Shown one piece after another: positions 19,654 to 29,377 of a stretch of DNA of 64,000 bases. The stretch comes from Paenibacillus alvei DSM 29 (GTDB lineage: Bacteria > Bacillota > Bacilli > Paenibacillales > Paenibacillaceae): contig NZ_AMBZ01000002.1 in assembly GCF_000293805.1 (NCBI RefSeq), positions 395,001 to 459,000 on the forward strand, read 5' to 3'. The notes under the pieces were generated by a model, which saw only the letters and a program-made list of their open reading frames with translations, made no database searches and had not been told where the DNA came from. The stretch's first letter is position 1; the number at the start of each line of letters is the position of its first letter. The position numbers were made by a program, and so were the translations under genes.

Positions 19654-21380
19654 GCTATCCCCTCCTGCTGCGAAATCAACATGCTGTAATACACGCCTTG
19701 GCGTTCAAGCAGTTGCTCGTGTGTGCCCGTTTCGGCCACCCTTCCTTGATCCATAACAATAATCCAATCCATATCTTCCATCCAATGCAATCGATGTGTC
19801 GCCAGGAAGACTAACTTGCCCTGAAATAGTGACAGCATCGTCTGCTTCAGTTCATATTCGGTTTCGATATCCAAATGCGCTGTCGGCTCATCCAGCATCA
19901 TAACGGGTCTGTCGCTTAGGAATGCACGAGCAAGCGCCACACGCTGCTCCTGCCCCCCACTGAGCGAGCGGCCGCCATTACCAATAAGCTCGTTACGTCC
20001 GTCCGGCAATTCCGCTACAAGCGAAGATAAGCCTGCTTCTGCAATAGCGCGATCCACTTCTTCATCAGAGGCATCAGGGACGTAGAATCGGATGTTGTCC
20101 GCAAGCGACAAATTGAAAATATACGGATGCTGCGGAATATAGGTCGTCAATTGACGCCAAGCTTCCCCATCAAGTGATGGAACGTCAACGCCATTCAATG
20201 AAAACTTCCCTGATGTCGGCCGAAGGAATCCGCCAAGCACATCAATGAGTGTGGACTTGCCTGCCCCACTCTCCCCGACAATGCCAACCTTCAAAAGACC
20301 CTTCACCTCACACGAGACGTCCTCCAATGAAGAAGGCCCCTCTACCTCGTGCTTAACACCTATGCCTGACAAGGAGATGGCGCTCTCCTGCGTCCAAACC
20401 ATGCAAGATGGAAGCTGTGTGTTATTACCCCTTGCTTCCTCTTCATGCTTAATGATCGAATCAATCGCTTTGCCCGCCTCTTTCCCGTTCAATGTCGCAT
20501 GATAATCCGCACCAACCATGCGAACAGGCAGGAAGTACTCTGGAGCTAGAATCAATACGGTAAGCCCAGTAACCAACGTCATTTCTCCATTAATAAGACG
20601 AAGCCCCAGTCCAACTGCAACAGAGGCAACGGACAGCATCGTAAAGAAATCAAGCGCAAAGGAAGAGAGAAAGGCAACACGCAGCGTACGCATTGTGGCA
20701 GAGCGGTACTTGTCACTCACTTGCCCGATCGTATCACTGTGTTTGCGGCTTTGCCCCAAAAAGCGGAGCGTCTCCAATCCTCGCAACGCATCGACAAAGT
20801 GATTCGATAAAATGCGGTACGATTCCCATTGCCGATCCATCTGTTTGCGTGCAGCAAGACCAACCAGTATCAGAAATACAATCAAAATCGGCAGCGTCAC
20901 AATCAAGATAATGCCGGACGCTGTATCTAGCGTGAGTACATAAAGCAGAATAAGGATCGGTGTAATGCCTGTACCGATCATCCGAGGAAGAATCAGTTCC
21001 ACATAGGTGCGGAACTGAGAGAGCCCTTCAAGCACGAGCGTAACGAGATTACCCGTTCCCTCCGACTTGGCGAAACGAGGTCCATATTGAAACAGCTTAT
21101 CCATCAACTGACGCCGCAAGTTTACCCCTGTCTTCTCGGCGAAGTTATAGGCTACCTTCTGCATGAGTAAGGTCGTCACTTGACGGACGGTAAACGCAAG
21201 CAGGAACAGACCCATATTTCCGGCTTGTTCCTGCAGCGACGCGCCGGCAAACAGGGCGGAGATAACCTCCGCCAGCTTGATTGCCAGACCTATGATGGAT
21301 AATGTTTGCACGAGAGTAAGGGCGGCAATGATGAACATCGCCGGCCTTGCCCCCTTATACTTGAGCAAATTTTTATCCAT
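19650..21380 (-). CDS. cydD: Thiol reductant ABC exporter subunit CydD
   Basis: Partner of CydC, 576 residues. N-terminal membrane domain with the CydD-type region GNLVTLVLEGLSQFRTYVELILPRM, then an ATPase domain with Walker A GESGAGKST, signature LSGGQEQRVALARAF and Walker B VMMLDEPTAHLD. The start ATG 21380 shares one base with the cydB stop (TAATG), indicating translational coupling within the cyd operon. Confidence 0.9.
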   Translation of the reverse strand: MDKNLLKYKGARPAMFIIAALTLVQTLSIIGLAIKLAEVISALFAGASLQEQAGNMGLFLLAFTVRQVTTLLMQKVAYNFAEKTGVNLRRQLMDKLFQYGPRFAKSEGTGNLVTLVLEGLSQFRTYVELILPRMIGTGITPILILLYVLTLDTASGIILIVTLPILIVFLILVGLAARKQMDRQWESYRILSNHFVDALRGLETLRFLGQSRKHSDTIGQVSDKYRSATMRTLRVAFLSSFALDFFTMLSVASVAVGLGLRLINGEMTLVTGLTVLILAPEYFLPVRMVGADYHATLNGKEAGKAIDSIIKHEEEARGNNTQLPSCMVWTQESAISLSGIGVKHEVEGPSSLEDVSCEVKGLLKVGIVGESGAGKSTLIDVLGGFLRPTSGKFSLNGVDVPSLDGEAWRQLTTYIPQHPYIFNLSLADNIRFYVPDASDEEVDRAIAEAGLSSLVAELPDGRNELIGNGGRSLSGGQEQRVALARAFLSDRPVMMLDEPTAHLDIETEYELKQTMLSLFQGKLVFLATHRLHWMEDMDWIIVMDQGRVAETGTHEQLLERQGVYYSMLISQQEGIA

Positions 21381-22396
21381 TAGTATTCTAAATGCTCCTT
21401 CTCGTGAACCCGTTTATGAAAGACAAAGTAACTCCAAATTTGATAACCAAGCACAAACGGCAGCAAGGTTAATGCTACAATCGTCATGACCTTAAGCGAG
21501 TATGGCCCTGAAGCCGCGTTATGAATCGTCAGATCAAATGCTTTGTCTAACGAGCTGATCATAACACGTGGGAACAATCCGATAAACACAGATGCAATCG
21601 CTAAAATGATAACGCCGCCTGTCATACCGAATGCCCAGCCATCCCGCTTCTTCGCCATGAAGAAACCGGCTAGCAAATAAACAATAACCCCAACAACAGC
21701 CACAGCCGCCAAAATACCGCCGCGAACCTCAAATACATCTGTCTTGAAGTACGTCATCGCACCGAACGCGACAAGCAATACCGCCAGAGGAACAAGCAGC
21801 ATCTTCGCTTGCTTGCGGGCACGCTCCTGCAGGGAGCCAATTGTACGCAGTGTAGTGAACATCAAGCCATGCACAAGGCACAGAACCGTAACCGTTACCC
21901 CGCCAAGCAAGGTGTACACATTCACCATATCGAACAGTCCAGCCTTCATTTCCATCTGTCCGTCAATCGGCAAGCCTTGGATTAGACCCGCAAATACAAC
22001 ACCGAACAGGAATGGAGGAAGCAGGCTGCCTAGGAAAATCGCCCAATCCCATGTATTCTTCCAACGTTCCGTTTCTTTCTTGCCGCGGAATTCGAATGCG
22101 ACACCGCGCCCGATCAAAGCAAGCAGTACAACGACAAGCGGTGTATAATACCCGCTGAATAGCGTAGCATACCAGTTCGGGAAGGCAGCGAACATCGCAC
22201 CGCCCGCTGTAAGCAGCCATACTTCATTCGCATCCCAGAATGGACCGATCGAATTAATTAAGACGCGACGCTCTCCATCCGTACGAGCCAAGAACTTCGT
22301 TGACATGCCGACACCGAAGTCAAAGCCCTCCAGGAAGAAGAATCCGACAAACAACACTCCAACTAGTAGAAACCATAATTCATTAAGCGATAGCAT
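21380..22396 (-). CDS. cydB: Cytochrome bd ubiquinol oxidase subunit II
   Basis: Membrane subunit of 338 residues of the oxygen-scavenging quinol oxidase bd. Diagnostic N-terminal region LNELWFLLVGVLFVGFFFLEGFDFGVGM and NEVWLLTAGGAMFAAFPNWYATLFSGYY are present. ATG 22396 is chosen for AGGAGG six bases upstream; it overlaps the cydA 3' end by 14 bp. Confidence 0.96.
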   Translation of the reverse strand: MLSLNELWFLLVGVLFVGFFFLEGFDFGVGMSTKFLARTDGERRVLINSIGPFWDANEVWLLTAGGAMFAAFPNWYATLFSGYYTPLVVVLLALIGRGVAFEFRGKKETERWKNTWDWAIFLGSLLPPFLFGVVFAGLIQGLPIDGQMEMKAGLFDMVNVYTLLGGVTVTVLCLVHGLMFTTLRTIGSLQERARKQAKMLLVPLAVLLVAFGAMTYFKTDVFEVRGGILAAVAVVGVIVYLLAGFFMAKKRDGWAFGMTGGVIILAIASVFIGLFPRVMISSLDKAFDLTIHNAASGPYSLKVMTIVALTLLPFVLGYQIWSYFVFHKRVHEKEHLEY

Positions 22397-23786
22397 GTTG
22401 TCCCTCCTGATCAAACGGATCATTCGAATGCTCGTCCTTCATGACTTCATTCGGACCCTTTTTGATTACACGAACGAACAAATAGACAAGCACGATAGCA
22501 AGCACAGTATAAATTGTCGAGAACGCGATGAGCGAGAATAGCACCTGACCGCCCGACACACTCGGCGATATACTGTCTTCTGTACGCATGAGACCGAATA
22601 CTGTCCATGGCTGGCGACCAATTTCTGTCATAATCCAGCCTGCTGTATTCGCAATGAACGGCAACGAAATTGCATAGAGCATGAAGCGCATAAACCACTT
22701 ATTTGGATTGTCCAGCTTCTTGCGCGCTGCCAAGTACCATCCATACATGCCAAGCAGAATCATCAATGTTCCGGCAAGAACCATGATGCGGAAACTCCAG
22801 AATGTTGTCTTCACTGGTGGAATGTAATTGCCTGGGCCATACGACTGTTCATATTCCGCTTGCAATTCCTTCATCCCGCGGACTTCACCGGAGAATTTAC
22901 TATAAGATAGAAAGCTAAGCAAGTATGGAACTTTGAATTCCATGCTGTTCTCTTGCTTATCTGTATTGATTGCTGCAAATACCGTCCATGGAGCAGGGTC
23001 GTCACTTGTTTCCCACAAGCCTTCGCTTGCCGCCATCTTCATTGGTTGGGTATGCATCAAATATTGTGCCTGCTGGTGACCGAAGACCGCAACCAAAATG
23101 GATGAGATCGTAGCCACGATAACACCAATCTTGAACGATTTTTTGAAGAAAGGAACGTCCTGCTTCTTCAGCAGTTTATAAGCACTCACCCCTGTAATCA
23201 GGAATGCGCCTGTCGCGAATGCACCGAATACGGTATGTGGGAACTCCACAAGCAGCTGCCCGTTCGTCAGAAGCGCGAAGAAATCGTTCATTTCTGCACG
23301 GCCGTTGTTAATCGCGTAACCGACCGGACGCTGCATGAAAGAGTTCGCCGCCAAAATCCACAAGGCAGACAGCGTTGTACCGATGGCAACTAACCAGATG
23401 CACAAGCAGTGCACCTTTTTCGATAAACGATCCCACCCAAATATCCATAAGCCGATGAACGTTGACTCCATAAAGAATGCCAGTAATGCTTCAATTGCAA
23501 GCGGAGCACCGAACACGTCCCCGACGAAGCGAGAATAGTTCGACCAGTTCATCCCGAACTGGAATTCCTGAATAATACCTGTTACGACACCAACTCCAAA
23601 GTTAATGAGGAACAGCTTCCCCCAGAACTTCGTCATCTTCTTGTATTCTTCATTTCCCTTTACAACATACATCGTCTCCATCATTGCGATCAGCAATGCG
23701 AGACCAATCGATACTGGTACGAAGAAGAAGTGAAAAATTGTCGTCGATGCAAACTGAATGCGCGATAATAAGATCGTATCCCACAT
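22383..23786 (-). CDS. cydA: Cytochrome bd ubiquinol oxidase subunit I
   Basis: Subunit carrying haems b558, b595 and d, 467 residues, the short Q-loop length usual in Firmicutes. The axial ligand His19 lies in RIQFASTTIFHFFFVPVSIG; GRQPWTVFGLMRT near residue 400 is the conserved quinol-site region. First gene of cydABDC. Upstream lie an Fnr-like site and a Rex-like site, in line with induction at low oxygen or high NADH (inference). Confidence 0.97.
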   Translation of the reverse strand: MWDTILLSRIQFASTTIFHFFFVPVSIGLALLIAMMETMYVVKGNEEYKKMTKFWGKLFLINFGVGVVTGIIQEFQFGMNWSNYSRFVGDVFGAPLAIEALLAFFMESTFIGLWIFGWDRLSKKVHCLCIWLVAIGTTLSALWILAANSFMQRPVGYAINNGRAEMNDFFALLTNGQLLVEFPHTVFGAFATGAFLITGVSAYKLLKKQDVPFFKKSFKIGVIVATISSILVAVFGHQQAQYLMHTQPMKMAASEGLWETSDDPAPWTVFAAINTDKQENSMEFKVPYLLSFLSYSKFSGEVRGMKELQAEYEQSYGPGNYIPPVKTTFWSFRIMVLAGTLMILLGMYGWYLAARKKLDNPNKWFMRFMLYAISLPFIANTAGWIMTEIGRQPWTVFGLMRTEDSISPSVSGGQVLFSLIAFSTIYTVLAIVLVYLFVRVIKKGPNEVMKDEHSNDPFDQEGQHAIA

Positions 23787-23920
23787 ATCGTTGTCCTTCC
23801 ACCTTTCTATTTATACTCTCATTTCTATGTTGAATAGGCTGTAATGCCTCGTTGAACACGGGATCAATGATGTTCATTACATGTTCCAGTTGTATTCTGT
23901 CAGATGCGGGATCGCTGAAA

Positions 23921-23936
23921 TGTGATATTAATCACA
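23921..23936. promoter_or_regulatory. Fnr/Crp-type site upstream of cydA
   Basis: TGTGATATTAATCACA is a perfect TGTGA-N6-TCACA dyad, the form bound by Bacillus Fnr and by Crp family regulators. It lies 135 bp before the cydA start. Confidence 0.65.
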
Positions 23937-23970
23937 ATTTTAAAGCAATAACTTGATCAAAATAAGAACA

Positions 23971-23988
23971 TTGTGTCAAATTTCACAA
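23971..23988. promoter_or_regulatory. Rex-like box upstream of cydA
   Basis: TTGTGTCAAATTTCACAA matches the Rex consensus TTGTGAA-N4-TTCACAA except at two positions. Rex control of cyd operons is established in bacilli. Confidence 0.6.
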
Positions 23989-24154
23989 TTCTGTCGAAAA
24001 AAGTGAAAAAAGAAGAAAAAGGCATTGAGCCTTCTTTCCTCTTTACAAGCAGCTTATAATGTGCTGCAGCTTTTTTCCATTTCGATTCTGAAATTTGTCA
24101 CGGTTTATCACGTGTCACAACGCTGCCACATCATGGTTATGAGTGATTCTGGGC

Positions 24155-24847
24155 TTATTTGTATAGGTCGATCGTATCGATCTTGCAAATAGTCAAATAG
24201 GCTATCCCTACACCAATTACCGCAAATGCGAATGGTACCGCGAGAATGGACCACAGCGTCATCCCGCCATTATTCGAGCATAATATTGCTGCAATGAGGA
24301 TAGAGCTCGTAATGGTCGCCACCGATGAATATTTGCGCATACCGAACCATAACGGAATGAGACTTAAGCAGCTTGCTGCTAAGGCACTAATGACACTGCT
24401 TGCCACATGATGCGTCAGAACGCCTATCGTCGCAGTACCTGCCACTGTATGTGCGTAGGAGTTGTACAAGAGGAATCCGCACATTAGGACAATATTCGAC
24501 AGTATCATAGATATGAACGTGTATAGCACAACAATAATCAGCTTGGCTGTTATCATTCTTTTTCGCGGAATCGGGTACATGAACATGACCGTGATAGACT
24601 TGCTTTTAAATTCATCAATAACCATTCGGCTCAGCAGTGCGGAAGCTGTAATAATGAAGGCTATCTTTACAAACGTATCGATGAGATTGAATACGTCTGA
24701 CACACCCTTGAACGCTTTATCACCAGCATCCGCCCCATAGATTCCTAGCATAATAAAGAGAAAAATACCAATCGTGATATAAATGGCCGTACGAATATAG
24801 GTGCCGAAGCGAAACTTCTGGAGTTCCAATCGAATGAGCTTATTCAT
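24155..24847 (-). CDS. ABC transporter permease (bacteriocin/antimicrobial peptide immunity type)
   Basis: A 230-residue ABC-2 type permease with six hydrophobic segments, resembling permeases of lantibiotic-immunity and YcbO-like exporters. It begins MNKLIRLELQKFRFGTYIRTAIY, typical of this group. ATG 24847 overlaps the ATPase stop by 8 bp (ATGAATAA) and is preceded by a G-rich ribosome binding site. Together with the ATPase, histidine kinase and response regulator upstream it forms a four-gene detoxification module. A weak hairpin near 24023-24035 may terminate it. Confidence 0.85.
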   Translation of the reverse strand: MNKLIRLELQKFRFGTYIRTAIYITIGIFLFIMLGIYGADAGDKAFKGVSDVFNLIDTFVKIAFIITASALLSRMVIDEFKSKSITVMFMYPIPRKRMITAKLIIVVLYTFISMILSNIVLMCGFLLYNSYAHTVAGTATIGVLTHHVASSVISALAASCLSLIPLWFGMRKYSSVATITSSILIAAILCSNNGGMTLWSILAVPFAFAVIGVGIAYLTICKIDTIDLYK

Positions 24848-25763
24848 GAAGCGCCCCCCCATTCAGTAACTTCATAAAATAATCCTCCAAGGAATGGTGC
24901 TTCTTATGCACGGACTCTACAGAGACGTCATTCATGACAAATGCCTTGGTGATATCCTGTTGAGAGACACCCCGTTGATAAATTCGAATCAATCGATTGT
25001 CGATGATACGGAAATTTGAAATATGCATGGTCTCTTCCAGCACGTAAGCTGCCTTATTCGCATGATCTGTCACAACTTCAATGAATTCGGATTGCTGGGC
25101 ACGAACCCGCTCCATCGATACCTCCTCCAGCAGGACGCCATGGTTGATAACCCCAATCGTGTCGGCTATCAGCTCCATTTCCCCTAAAATATGACTGGAT
25201 ATCAAGATTGTGATGCCGAACTCATGCGACAGCTTCTTGAATAGGTCGCGAATTTCCTTAATGCCAATCGGATCCAACCCGTTGATAGGCTCGTCGAGAA
25301 GCAGCAGCTCCGGCTTTACCGTTATAGCCCGAGCAATGCCCAGACGCTGCTTCATTCCTAAAGAAAAATCTTTCACGGACTTGCGTTCAATACCGCGCAG
25401 CCCTACGAGATCCAGCGCTTCGCCAATCGCCTTCTTGTTATGATAGCCCATATATTCACAATGAAGCTCCAGATTCTCTTGAGCAGTAAGCCTGTCATAG
25501 AAAATGGGCTGCTCAATAATGGTTCCCATGCGTGCCAGCAGAGAATAAGACGAAGGGGTCAGCTTCTCACCAAACATCTCAATCTCACCGCTCGTCGGCT
25601 GAATGAGGTTCGTCATCATTTTCATAATCGTTGTCTTCCCTGCGCCATTGGGACCAAGGAATCCGTATATCTCGCCCTTCTTTATATTCATGCTGACATT
25701 TGACACGACATCCCTGCCTTGATAAGTCTTCGTTACTCGATGCGTCCGTACAATGCAACTCAT
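24840..25763 (-). CDS. ABC transporter ATP-binding protein
   Basis: A 307-residue ATPase of the bacitracin/lantibiotic exporter class: Walker A GPNGAGKTT, Q-loop region, signature FSLGMKQRLGIARAI, Walker B LLLLDEPINGLDP, switch His in ISSHILGE. The C-terminal domain of about 90 residues is usual for BcrA-like proteins. The preceding kinase gene is 110 bp upstream; a promoter could lie in that gap. Confidence 0.92.
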   Translation of the reverse strand: MSCIVRTHRVTKTYQGRDVVSNVSMNIKKGEIYGFLGPNGAGKTTIMKMMTNLIQPTSGEIEMFGEKLTPSSYSLLARMGTIIEQPIFYDRLTAQENLELHCEYMGYHNKKAIGEALDLVGLRGIERKSVKDFSLGMKQRLGIARAITVKPELLLLDEPINGLDPIGIKEIRDLFKKLSHEFGITILISSHILGEMELIADTIGVINHGVLLEEVSMERVRAQQSEFIEVVTDHANKAAYVLEETMHISNFRIIDNRLIRIYQRGVSQQDITKAFVMNDVSVESVHKKHHSLEDYFMKLLNGGALHE

Positions 25764-25873
25764 TGTCTTGCCCCTCTCATCTCTTCTGATGTTCTCATTG
25801 TACAGATGAGCTATTTCTTATTTCTTATATAACCCTTACAAATTCCTTACGTTCATCCGGTTTGACCTTTACC

Positions 25874-26815
25874 TCAAGACATACGCATGAGCTTAATTGT
25901 AAAGATTGTTTTTTCATAGGGCTTGCTCCAGAGCGATATTGATCCGCCCATCGATTCGGCAAGCCGCTTCGTAATGGTTAAACCAAGGCCGCTGCCTTCA
26001 TAATTTTTATTTCGGGAATCTTCCAAGGTGTACATTCGTTCGAATACGCGGTCTTGATGCTTTTCCGGTATCCCCTTGCCGCGATCCCATACATCGACGA
26101 ATACATGGGTATCATCACTGCGCAAGGACAATCCCAGCATAAGCCCCTCCCCGCCATAATGAATAGCATTGGAAATGAGATTGTTCAGCATGCGATCAAG
26201 CGCATCCTCATTGCCCCTTGCATAGAGAGAGCCTTCCGGAATCTGAATATCAACATCGAACCCCTTCATCGTTAGCCGCTCATAAAATTGAAGAATGTTC
26301 TTGCGGCATATTTCACTCATATCCACACGAGTCAGCTCCACATGTTTATCTCCAGATTCCAGCTTCGCCAAATCAAAAAAGGTATGTATCAAGTCCAGCA
26401 CTTCCAATGCTTTGCCGTGTACCCGAGCTAACAGGCGTTTCCGCTCTTCTTCACTCATACGCTCACTATTCATGCGAAGCGTCTCCAAATAACCAAGCAC
26501 TACGGTAAGCGGCGTCTTGAGGTCGTGAGAGATGTTCGAGATCATCTTCCTCATCGCCATCTCAGTCCTCGCATAATCCGCCAACGCCTTCTCATGATCA
26601 TTAAGCAAGCGATTGATTTGCTCGATCACTGCAATCAACGGTTTGTCGTCCGTGAATAGCAACAGCTTCTCAGCAGATTGCGCTTGATGAATTTGCTCTA
26701 ACTTCTTCCGAATTTCCACTAATTGCTTATTTCGTCTTGATCGATTCGCATACTGCGTGTAGACTACGATCAATAGGAGCGCCATACATATAGATAAGAG
26801 AATAGTCATCATCAT
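25874..26815 (-). CDS. Sensor histidine kinase of the ABC exporter module
   Basis: A 313-residue kinase with a single N-terminal membrane segment and no extracellular sensor domain, then HisKA (phospho-accepting His in MISNISHDLKTPLTVVLGYLE) and HATPase motifs NLISNAIHYGG, DRGKGIP and GSGLGLTI. Such short kinases usually sense drug flux through their partner transporter. Similar in arrangement to B. subtilis YcbLMNO. It starts 4 bp after the response regulator. Confidence 0.92.
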   Translation of the reverse strand: MMMTILLSICMALLLIVVYTQYANRSRRNKQLVEIRKKLEQIHQAQSAEKLLLFTDDKPLIAVIEQINRLLNDHEKALADYARTEMAMRKMISNISHDLKTPLTVVLGYLETLRMNSERMSEEERKRLLARVHGKALEVLDLIHTFFDLAKLESGDKHVELTRVDMSEICRKNILQFYERLTMKGFDVDIQIPEGSLYARGNEDALDRMLNNLISNAIHYGGEGLMLGLSLRSDDTHVFVDVWDRGKGIPEKHQDRVFERMYTLEDSRNKNYEGSGLGLTITKRLAESMGGSISLWSKPYEKTIFTIKLMRMS

Positions 26816-26818
26816 CGC

Positions 26819-27523
26819 TTAACCTTCCCACTTGTAGCCGATCCCCCACAAAGTCTTAATATGGGTTGGATTCGACGGATCGTCCTCTATCTTCTCTCGC
26901 AGTCGGCGAATGTGGACGTTAATAACATTTTCATCTCCATAGTACTCATCATTCCATACAAAACTATAGATTTGTGCTTTTGTGAACACACGATTTGGAT
27001 TGGTCACGAATAATTTTAAAATATCGAACTCTTTGGAAGTCAATTTCATAGCTTCATCATGCTTCTGTACTAAATAGTTATCGAGATCAATGAATAAATG
27101 ACCCATCTTAATGATATTCTGCTCAGCAGGGGGCTTCGACATCTCGATCTGAACATACTTGGTCGCCCGCCGGATTGCCGCCTTGATTCTTGCCGAAATC
27201 TCTATCATAGAGAACGGCTTCGCAATATAATCATCCGCCCCGAAGCCAAGACCAAGCGCCTTATCCACATCGCTGTCCTTTGCAGACATGATAAGAATGG
27301 GGATCGCGCTACGTTCCCGTACAAGCTTAATCAGCTCAAATCCATCCAGCTTCGGCATCATTAAGTCTACAATCATCATGTCAAATGTATCGGAAGCGAA
27401 AATGGCCATGCCCTCTTCGCCATTGCTGGCAGTCGTTACATAGAATCCTTCTCTCGTCAAATAATCCGACACCATCTCTACGATGGAGGCATCGTCTTCT
27501 ACGATTAACAGCTTGTGCTGCAT
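26819..27523 (-). CDS. OmpR-family response regulator of the ABC exporter module
   Basis: A 234-residue regulator: receiver domain with acidic pocket EDD near residue 10, phospho-acceptor Asp in MIVDLMMPKLDG, conserved Lys in YIAKPFS, and a winged-helix DNA-binding domain ending NVHIRRLREKIE...TLWGIGYKW. First gene of the operon; the likely target is the ABC transporter pair downstream. Confidence 0.94.
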   Translation of the reverse strand: MQHKLLIVEDDASIVEMVSDYLTREGFYVTTASNGEEGMAIFASDTFDMMIVDLMMPKLDGFELIKLVRERSAIPILIMSAKDSDVDKALGLGFGADDYIAKPFSMIEISARIKAAIRRATKYVQIEMSKPPAEQNIIKMGHLFIDLDNYLVQKHDEAMKLTSKEFDILKLFVTNPNRVFTKAQIYSFVWNDEYYGDENVINVHIRRLREKIEDDPSNPTHIKTLWGIGYKWEG

Positions 27524-27838
27524 GCTAGACTCACACCCTTCTCAAACCTTCTCGTTCATTATAGAACAATTTTACCAATCTGGTTCAACAACTGAAGAGA
27601 ATACCTTTTTGTAATAGTCATATTCACGGAGATAGGACTATTAGCGGATATAGTTGGAAGAAAGTCCAGTCGGAATACCCGACTCAGGTCTAGTATATAA
27701 CCGAACTGAGGGCCATTTTATAGAAAATGGAGATCGGATACGATATTAGTACCAGATCACAAGGAAACGATTGGCATAGTTAATCAATCGAATATATATA
27801 GACGAGAATTCAAACACGAAGAAGGAGTGTTATCAAAC
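27524..27838. other. Divergent intergenic region
   Basis: No gene is seen. It must hold promoters for the leftward two-component operon and the rightward glycosyltransferase. A GTCGG-AATAC-CCGAC dyad near 27669-27683 is visible but unassigned. Confidence 0.4.
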
Positions 27839-29047
27839 ATGTTCGAACGGATGGAAGCACCGTCCACACCGCACAGGGCGAAGGTGCTGGTTCTATCAGG
27901 ATCGATTGGCCACGGCCATATGCAAACTGCACAGGCAATTAAAGAAACCGCTGAACGCTGGTATGGTACAGAAGCAGACGTTCACGTAGTTGATTATATG
28001 GAGCAAGTATCTCCTCATCTGCACAGTGTAGGCACGTATTGCTTCGTACAATGGGTGAAGCTGTTCCCTAGCATGTACGGGTACTTATTCAACATGACAC
28101 GCAAAGATCGGAAGCTTGCACAACTGTTGAAGGGTGTTCGCTTTACAAGCTTGCGGCCGCTGATGAAGCTGATCGAGCAGATGAAGCCTACCGTGATTGT
28201 CAGTACGTTCCCTGCTGCCAGTGCAGCCGTCTCGAAGCTGAAGGAACGCGGCATTATCGGTTGCCCGGCCGTAACGGTCATTACAGACCATACGGATCAC
28301 AGCTTCTGGCTTCATCCCTATACAGATAAGTATTTGGTTGGCTCTCATGATGCCAAGACGAGATTAATTGAGCAGGGAGTGCCGCAATCCCGCATTGAAA
28401 TGACAGGCATTCCAGTACGTCCTGATTTTTACGAATCCTATTCGAAAACAGAACTGCGTAAGAAATACGAGCTTAATCCATCTAAAATGACCGTTCTTCT
28501 TATGGGCGGCGGCTGCGGATTGTTGGATCCATCCATGCTGGAGCTCATTGAACATGCTTCCTGGGCACAAGAGATGCAGTTCATCGTCATCTGCGGCCGT
28601 AATGATAAGCTTCGAACTCAGTTAGAGCGCTGGGCTGAAGCCAGTCCGCTCCACGTTCGCGTTGAGGGATATGTGAAGCCGGTACATGAGTATATGGCGA
28701 TGTCTGATCTGATGATTACGAAGTCCGGTGGCGTTACAACGACTGAGGCTGTCGTTCAGCAACTTCCGCTGCTTGTGTATAAGCCGCTTCCTGGCCAAGA
28801 GCAGGATAATATCCGCTACTTGCTCCGCAGCGGAGTAGCGTGCCGTGCTGAGGATGCAGAGGAGTTGGTTGCACAACTCTCCATCTTCTCCCGCCATCCC
28901 GAGACATTAGAGTGGATGCGCGAGCGCGCAAGAAGCGAGCATCAGCATTCCCCATTCCATGCATTCGATGCCATCGTAAACGCACAGAAGTATTCAATGT
29001 CACGGCGCCACAAGATGGAGCATTGGTTGAACGAAACGATTGTGTAA
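27839..29047 (+). CDS. MGDG synthase/UgtP-like glycosyltransferase
   Basis: A 402-residue GT28-fold glycosyltransferase. The N-terminal half matches monogalactosyldiacylglycerol synthase-type enzymes (VLVLSGSIGHGHMQTAQAIKE; KPTVIVSTFPAASAAVSKLKERG; TDHTDHSFWLHPYTDKYLVGS), and the C-terminal half has the sugar-nucleotide site TKSGGVTTTEAVVQQLPLLVYKPLPGQEQDN. Bacillus UgtP makes glucosyl-diacylglycerols at the membrane; the donor and acceptor here are not certain. ATG 27839 is preferred because AAGGAG lies eleven bases upstream, whereas the in-frame GTG at 27827 overlaps that site. Confidence 0.87.
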   Translation: MFERMEAPSTPHRAKVLVLSGSIGHGHMQTAQAIKETAERWYGTEADVHVVDYMEQVSPHLHSVGTYCFVQWVKLFPSMYGYLFNMTRKDRKLAQLLKGVRFTSLRPLMKLIEQMKPTVIVSTFPAASAAVSKLKERGIIGCPAVTVITDHTDHSFWLHPYTDKYLVGSHDAKTRLIEQGVPQSRIEMTGIPVRPDFYESYSKTELRKKYELNPSKMTVLLMGGGCGLLDPSMLELIEHASWAQEMQFIVICGRNDKLRTQLERWAEASPLHVRVEGYVKPVHEYMAMSDLMITKSGGVTTTEAVVQQLPLLVYKPLPGQEQDNIRYLLRSGVACRAEDAEELVAQLSIFSRHPETLEWMRERARSEHQHSPFHAFDAIVNAQKYSMSRRHKMEHWLNETIV

Positions 29048-29089
29048 CTTATTCATTGCTTTACAAATGATCTTCACCTACCACATAGG

Positions 29090-29135
29090 GAGCTATTCGC
29101 TTTATACATCGTATGAAGCAGAATAGCTCTTTTTG
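29090..29135 (+). terminator. Terminator after the glycosyltransferase gene
   Basis: GAGCTATTC-GCTT pairs with AAGC-A-GAATAGCTC, followed by TTTTTGTAT, about 45 bp past the stop. Confidence 0.85.
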
Positions 29136-29331
29136 TATAGGAATTGGTTCGGGCAATTTTGCTTTATTTTGCATGATCACATATCATAAATACATAATCA
29201 TCAGTTTCTATTTTGGTAAAACCTTGTCAGGTATAATATAGTTTCCATTTTTTTGCAATCATACATTTGACAGAAAAGAAATAATCACAAAATATTACTG
29301 ATTATGAGTACTGACTGATTGATTCAACCAA
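29136..29331. other. AT-rich intergenic stretch
   Basis: Clearly more AT-rich than the genes to the left. No gene, repeat copy or RNA element was recognised. It marks the left boundary of the accessory 29-31 kb segment. Confidence 0.4.
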
Positions 29332-29362
29332 ATAAAAATAGACCTCACCATGTGAGGCCTAT
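29332..29362 (-). terminator. Terminator after the 29.4 kb secreted-protein gene
   Basis: AGGCCTCAC-ATG-GTGAGGTCT on the minus strand followed by ATTTTTATTT, 15-45 bp past the stop. Confidence 0.8.
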
Positions 29363-29377
29363 ATGTATAAGTCCGAT

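Noticed and set aside
24096..24121. Third redox-regulator site between cydA and the ABC permease (TTGTCACG ... GTGTCACAA)
   Set aside because: The arms are not properly complementary and the spacing fits neither Rex nor Fnr.
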